From an uncultured Oscillospiraceae bacterium (lineage in GTDB: Bacteria; Bacillota; Clostridia; Oscillospirales; Acutalibacteraceae), in assembly GCA_910588415.1 (NCBI GenBank), contig CAJUPK010000104.1, forward strand, positions 1 through 8,993: a stretch of 8,993 bases of DNA. The letters run 5' to 3'. This document shows, piece by piece, positions 6,287 through 8,993 of this stretch. Each line of letters opens with the position of its first letter. Position 1 is the stretch's first letter. A model generated the notes under the pieces. That model ran no database searches, was not told the origin of the DNA, and was given only the letters and a program-made list of their open reading frames with translations. The position numbers and the translations under genes were made by a program.

Positions 6287-7591
6287 ATGAACCCATTCAA
6301 CAATCCGGCTTTTTACTATCCTGCCGTGTATGGCCAGCCGACCAGCCAGCCCCAGGCAGGACCCTCTGCCCCAGCAAACGGGGGGAATCCTGCCTGGGGA
6401 GCCGCGCCTGGATATGCTGTTTGTCCTCCCGCCACCCCCGGAGGCCCGGCTTCTCCTGCCCCCCCTTCCTGGGGAAACGCGGCCTACGCCCCGCCTTCCG
6501 CTCAAGGAAGCGGGCCTTGGGCGGCTCCCGCGGCCTATCTGCCCTATGTTCCGGTAAGACCCATGCCGCAGGCCGCGCCCAGTTTTGCCCTGCGGCAAAA
6601 GGACCCCCGCAAAACTGGAGGCAGGCGGGCGGTGAACCGTATGAGCCTGCTGATTTTGGCCTCTTGCGGCCTAAGCACCTTGCTGCAAATGGCCATTATG
6701 CAGATCTGCCTAGCTCTGGACATCTGGACTGTTCTGGAGGACGATTTGAGCCTGTCCATATTGGCTATTATGCTCTCTCCCCTGTGTACGGCAGGTCCCT
6801 TTCTGGTTTATATGCTGGCAAGCAAGGGAGATTGGAACCAAGCCCTGCGCTTTGAAAAAGCTGGCTTTCTCACCTCCCTGCTCTATGTTTTTGCTGGACT
6901 TGGGCTGTGTATAGCTGGAAACTATCCCGCCTTTCTGCTGGAAGACCTGCTGGAATCCGCTGGGGCCAGCCCGCTGAACTCCTCTTTGGGCAGTGGGGAC
7001 AGCTGGCTAAACCTTGTCATTGAGCTTTTAGGTGTGGCGGTGCTGGTTCCTCTGATTGAAGAGTTTGCCTTCCGAGGAGTGCTTTTCTCCTCCCTGCAGC
7101 GCTTTGGCGCTGGCTTTGCGTTGGCGGGTTCCTCCATTCTCTTTGGCATGGCTCACCTTAGTCTGTCCAGCGTTATATTCGCCTCTATTGCAGGGCTAGG
7201 TATGGGAGTGGCCTATGCCAAAACCAAAAATCTCTGGGTCAGTATCGCCATCCACGCCGCCAATAATGGAATCGCTACGCTGGGCGGCTATGGGGAGCTG
7301 CTGGTTGGCGCCAACCAGGCGGAGCTATTCCAAGAGCTTCTCTCTATTGTGCCCCTGGGGCTGGGCTTGGCTGCTTTCCTTCTGCTGCTGATTATGGGGC
7401 ATAGAAGAAAGCGCCGCCAGACTGCTCTGCCAGGAAGTACACCGGCGCCTGAACCTGCTGCCGCCAGCACCTCTCTGCCCCCTCTGCGCCGGGGCGAGTC
7501 TGCTGTGTGCATTTTTACCGCTCCGGCTTTTTGGGGCCTGGTATTCCTGGTGCTTTTGGAGACCGGGGCAAGATTCTTGCTTATATTCTGA
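6287..7591 (+). CDS. CPBP family intramembrane metalloprotease with Pro/Ala/Gly-rich N-terminal tail
   Basis: The 434-residue membrane protein belongs to the CPBP (CAAX protease and bacteriocin-processing, Abi) family. The three catalytic motifs are present: EEFAFR (E258, E259, R263), FGMAH (F286 to H290) and HAANN (H323, N327), expected to form a metal-dependent site within the membrane. About eight or nine hydrophobic segments run from residue 119 to the C-terminus. Residues 1-105 are low-complexity, rich in Pro, Ala, Gly and aromatic residues, with no helix-forming hydrophobic stretch; a basic patch (KDPRKTGGRR) leads into the first helix. ATG 6287 follows AGAAAGGTG (6266-6274), an imperfect ribosome site with about 12 nt spacing. 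An upstream in-frame start at 6209 has no site and adds an uncharacteristic sequence. The stop overlaps the tadA start by one base. The substrate is unknown. Confidence 0.9.
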   Translation: MNPFNNPAFYYPAVYGQPTSQPQAGPSAPANGGNPAWGAAPGYAVCPPATPGGPASPAPPSWGNAAYAPPSAQGSGPWAAPAAYLPYVPVRPMPQAAPSFALRQKDPRKTGGRRAVNRMSLLILASCGLSTLLQMAIMQICLALDIWTVLEDDLSLSILAIMLSPLCTAGPFLVYMLASKGDWNQALRFEKAGFLTSLLYVFAGLGLCIAGNYPAFLLEDLLESAGASPLNSSLGSGDSWLNLVIELLGVAVLVPLIEEFAFRGVLFSSLQRFGAGFALAGSSILFGMAHLSLSSVIFASIAGLGMGVAYAKTKNLWVSIAIHAANNGIATLGGYGELLVGANQAELFQELLSIVPLGLGLAAFLLLLIMGHRRKRRQTALPGSTPAPEPAAASTSLPPLRRGESAVCIFTAPAFWGLVFLVLLETGARFLLIF

Positions 7592-8064
7592 TGGAGCTGG
7601 AGTTTTTACCGGAAAAGCGCTTTATGCTGCAGGCTCTGGCTCTGGCAGTAGAGGCCGCCCAAGCCGGAGAGGTTCCGGTGGGCGCTGTGGTGGCCCTGCA
7701 TGGCCAGGTGATTGGCCAGGGCCGCAACCGCCGGGAGGCAGACCGTCACGCCTTGGCCCACGCAGAGATAGAGGCCATTGCCAGTGCCTGCCAGCGCCTG
7801 GGCACTTGGCGGCTTACAGGCGCTCAGCTCTATGTGACCTTAGAGCCCTGTCCTATGTGTACAGGTGCGGCCATCAACGCCCGGATAGGCCGGATTATCT
7901 ATGGCGTTGATGATCCGGCGGCAGGCTGCTGCGGCACAGCGGCAAATCTTCTGGAACTGCCAGCCGCGCCGAAAATCGCGGTATACCGGGGCTTTATGGA
8001 AGAGCAGTCTCGGCAGCTGCTGGCCGATTTTTTTCGAGAACTGCGCGCTACTTCTTCTCCATAG
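7591..8064 (+). CDS. tadA: tRNA-specific adenosine deaminase TadA
   Basis: The 157-residue enzyme deaminates A34 to inosine in the anticodon wobble position of tRNA-Arg(ACG), an essential step in most bacteria. The zinc-dependent cytidine-deaminase fold is clear: EVPVGAVV (27-34), HAE (H57, E59 as proton shuttle) and PCPMC (C87, C90), at the same residue numbers as in E. coli TadA. The C-terminal helix with FFRELR is also typical. The loop before HAE reads DRHALAHAE rather than the common DPTAHAE. ATG 7591-7593 overlaps the TGA of the upstream protease gene (TGATG) and has no good ribosome site of its own, so translation probably depends on coupling. The next start in frame, Met12, would cut into the first helix. 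The call is firm; a related nucleoside deaminase is less likely given the motif spacing. Confidence 0.95.
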   Translation: MELEFLPEKRFMLQALALAVEAAQAGEVPVGAVVALHGQVIGQGRNRREADRHALAHAEIEAIASACQRLGTWRLTGAQLYVTLEPCPMCTGAAINARIGRIIYGVDDPAAGCCGTAANLLELPAAPKIAVYRGFMEEQSRQLLADFFRELRATSSP

Positions 8065-8086
8065 GCTGCTTTTGGGAGGTGTTTCT

Positions 8087-8569
8087 GTGCATGTAGGTTT
8101 TTCCTACATAGGCGTTCTTATGCTGTTCCTACTGTTTATTCCCAACATTTTGTGGAGCAGGCACAAGCCAGCTGACTATGATGTATATGCTGCCCGCGAG
8201 AATCCCTTTCTGCTCTGGCTGGAACGCATAGGCCAGGCAACGGTCACGGTTCTGGCCGTGAGTTTCTCCGACTTTAATCCAAGTTCTCCCCGGCTTTGGG
8301 ACCTTTGGCTGTGGGCAGCGGGGGTCTCCATGCTGCTGTACGAGCTCTATTGGGTCCGCTATTTTCGCAGCCCGCAAACCATGGAGGTTTTTTACAGCAG
8401 CTTTCTGGGCATCCCTTTGGCTGGCGCCACTCTGCCCGTCCTGGCTTTTCTGTTGCTGGCTGTGTATGGAAGAAACCTATTTCTGTTTGCAGCGGTGGTG
8501 ATACTGGGTATTGGCCACATTGGTATCCATGCCCAGCACAAGAAGGAGATTAAGGGGCCCCTGCCGTGA
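8087..8569 (+). CDS. Uncharacterised five-helix membrane protein, GTG start
   Basis: I know no function for this protein of about 160 residues, but its sequence reads like a conserved, unnamed membrane protein seen in Firmicutes (from memory, not searched). Hydrophobic segments lie at about 5-23, 47-60, 70-90, 107-127 and 130-148. Conserved-looking blocks are FIPNILW (17-23), ERIGQ (46-50), YELYWVRYFRSP (85-96), FYSSFLGIPLAGATLPVLAF (102-121) and GHIGIHAQH (143-151), the last with three histidines (144, 148, 151). The start chosen is GTG 8087-8089, because GGGAGG (8074-8079) stands 7 nt before it; no in-frame ATG gives a full first helix. It begins 22 nt after the tadA stop and is the last gene before a strong terminator, so it is probably in the same transcript as tadA. 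Confidence 0.8.
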   Translation: MHVGFSYIGVLMLFLLFIPNILWSRHKPADYDVYAARENPFLLWLERIGQATVTVLAVSFSDFNPSSPRLWDLWLWAAGVSMLLYELYWVRYFRSPQTMEVFYSSFLGIPLAGATLPVLAFLLLAVYGRNLFLFAAVVILGIGHIGIHAQHKKEIKGPLP

Positions 8570-8601
8570 ATGTATCCCTCTTGTTTACAGGTTCTAACCC
8601 G

Positions 8602-8644
8602 AAAAAAGCACGGCCAGAGGATTCCTCCGGCCGTGCTCTTTTTT
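8602..8644 (+). terminator. Intrinsic terminator closing the htpG-tadA run
   Basis: GCACGGCC (8608-8615) pairs with GGCCGTGC (8629-8636). After one A/C mismatch, GAGG (8617-8620) pairs with CCTC (8624-8627) around an ATT loop. A T run follows (8639-8644), with six A before the stem, so it could also act in the other direction. It lies 38 nt after the stop of the membrane protein gene. Confidence 0.92.
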
Positions 8645-8656
8645 GCTATTTCATTT

Positions 8657-8674
8657 AAAAGCGCAGAACTGCGC
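8657..8674 (-). terminator. Possible weak terminator for the M18 aminopeptidase gene
   Basis: GCGCAG and CTGCGC (8661-8666, 8669-8674) form a short GC-rich inverted repeat. On the minus strand it is followed by TTTT (8660-8657). It lies about 150 nt after the aminopeptidase stop and has only a short T run, so it is a weaker candidate than the A-flanked hairpin at 8602-8644, which could also stop minus-strand transcripts. Confidence 0.4.
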
Positions 8675-8821
8675 CCAAAAGGACATCATCCCTGTGGCAA
8701 AATATGGGATCATCACAGCGGCGGCATCCATGCCAGGTTACGGCGTAGGACAATCCTTCTTACATGCTGGCCATGCCACGTCATCCAGTATTAAGCCCAC
8801 GCCACAACTAAGAGGGCTGTC

Positions 8822-8993
8822 TTACTTTGCCTCGAAATATGCCTTGAATGCCTGATAGGCGCTGAACAGGTCGATCTTGGAGATCACCTCGAAGGGGGCG
8901 TGCATGGACAGCACCGGCACGCCGATATCAATGACATCCGCATTCAGCCGGGCCACGTCATAGGCCACGGTGCCTCCGCCGCCCTGGTCCACC
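8822..8993 (-). CDS. M18 family aminopeptidase, C-terminal fragment (5' end outside window)
   Basis: The 56 visible residues end at a TAA (8822-8824) and come from a zinc-dependent M18 aminopeptidase (aspartyl aminopeptidase/aminopeptidase I type), a cytoplasmic oligomeric enzyme that removes N-terminal residues from peptides. The diagnostic block is a glycine run (QGGGGTVAY) followed by NADVIDIGVP and VLSMHAPFEV; the His of SMHAP is a conserved active-site metal ligand in this family. The tail KIDLFSAYQAFKAYFEAK is also typical of the C-terminus. The gene converges on the htpG run. Most of the gene lies past the window end, so the subfamily and start cannot be judged. Confidence 0.88.
   Translation of the reverse strand, partial: VDQGGGGTVAYDVARLNADVIDIGVPVLSMHAPFEVISKIDLFSAYQAFKAYFEAK

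Noticed and set aside
8570..8855. Two overlapping open frames of 70-74 codons after the membrane protein gene
   Set aside because: One spans the strong terminator, the other runs into the antisense of the aminopeptidase gene; neither has a ribosome site or a recognised sequence.

Overview
The window looks like an ordinary chromosomal stretch of a moderately GC-rich anaerobic Firmicute. The best fit is a Clostridia member of the Oscillospiraceae/Ruminococcaceae type. The reasons are AT-rich, near-consensus sigma-A promoters between GC-rich genes, strong AGGAGG-type ribosome binding sites, TTG and GTG starts, and protein sequences that read as clostridial. This placement is inference from style and remembered homologs; there is no rRNA or other marker gene here. 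No mobile element, CRISPR array, tRNA, rRNA or phage gene is visible.

Layout. (1) Positions 2-268, + strand: the C-terminal end of an MgtE-type magnesium transporter, followed by a hairpin that can terminate from both sides. (2) Positions 328-2356, - strand: a two-gene unit, a Gfo/Idh/MocA oxidoreductase followed by a nucleoside hydrolase, overlapping by 8 nt and driven by a clear promoter at 2433-2461. (3) Positions 2573-3985, - strand: an NCS2 uracil/xanthine-type permease with its own consensus promoter (4035-4063) and terminator (2524-2550). (4) Positions 4304-8569, + strand: a run of four genes, htpG (Hsp90 chaperone), a CPBP-family membrane protease with a proline-rich tail, tadA (tRNA adenosine deaminase) and an uncharacterised five-helix membrane protein. 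The run begins at a consensus promoter (4178-4206) and ends at a strong terminator (8608-8644). (5) Positions 8822-8993, - strand: the C-terminal 56 residues of an M18 aminopeptidase.

How the genes may work together. The minus-strand group suggests nucleoside and base salvage: a permease for a nucleobase and, in a separate transcript, a nucleoside hydrolase coupled to a dehydrogenase that could act on the released or a related sugar. This link rests on adjacency only. The plus-strand run is a mix of protein folding, membrane proteolysis and tRNA wobble modification; tadA appears to be translated by coupling to the protease gene.

I did not find a clearly new defence or mobile system. The points worth a second look are the unusual active-site loop and the Trp in place of His in the nucleoside hydrolase, its coupling to the oxidoreductase, the disordered tail on the CPBP protease, the unnamed membrane protein family with a C-terminal histidine cluster, and several start-site decisions.
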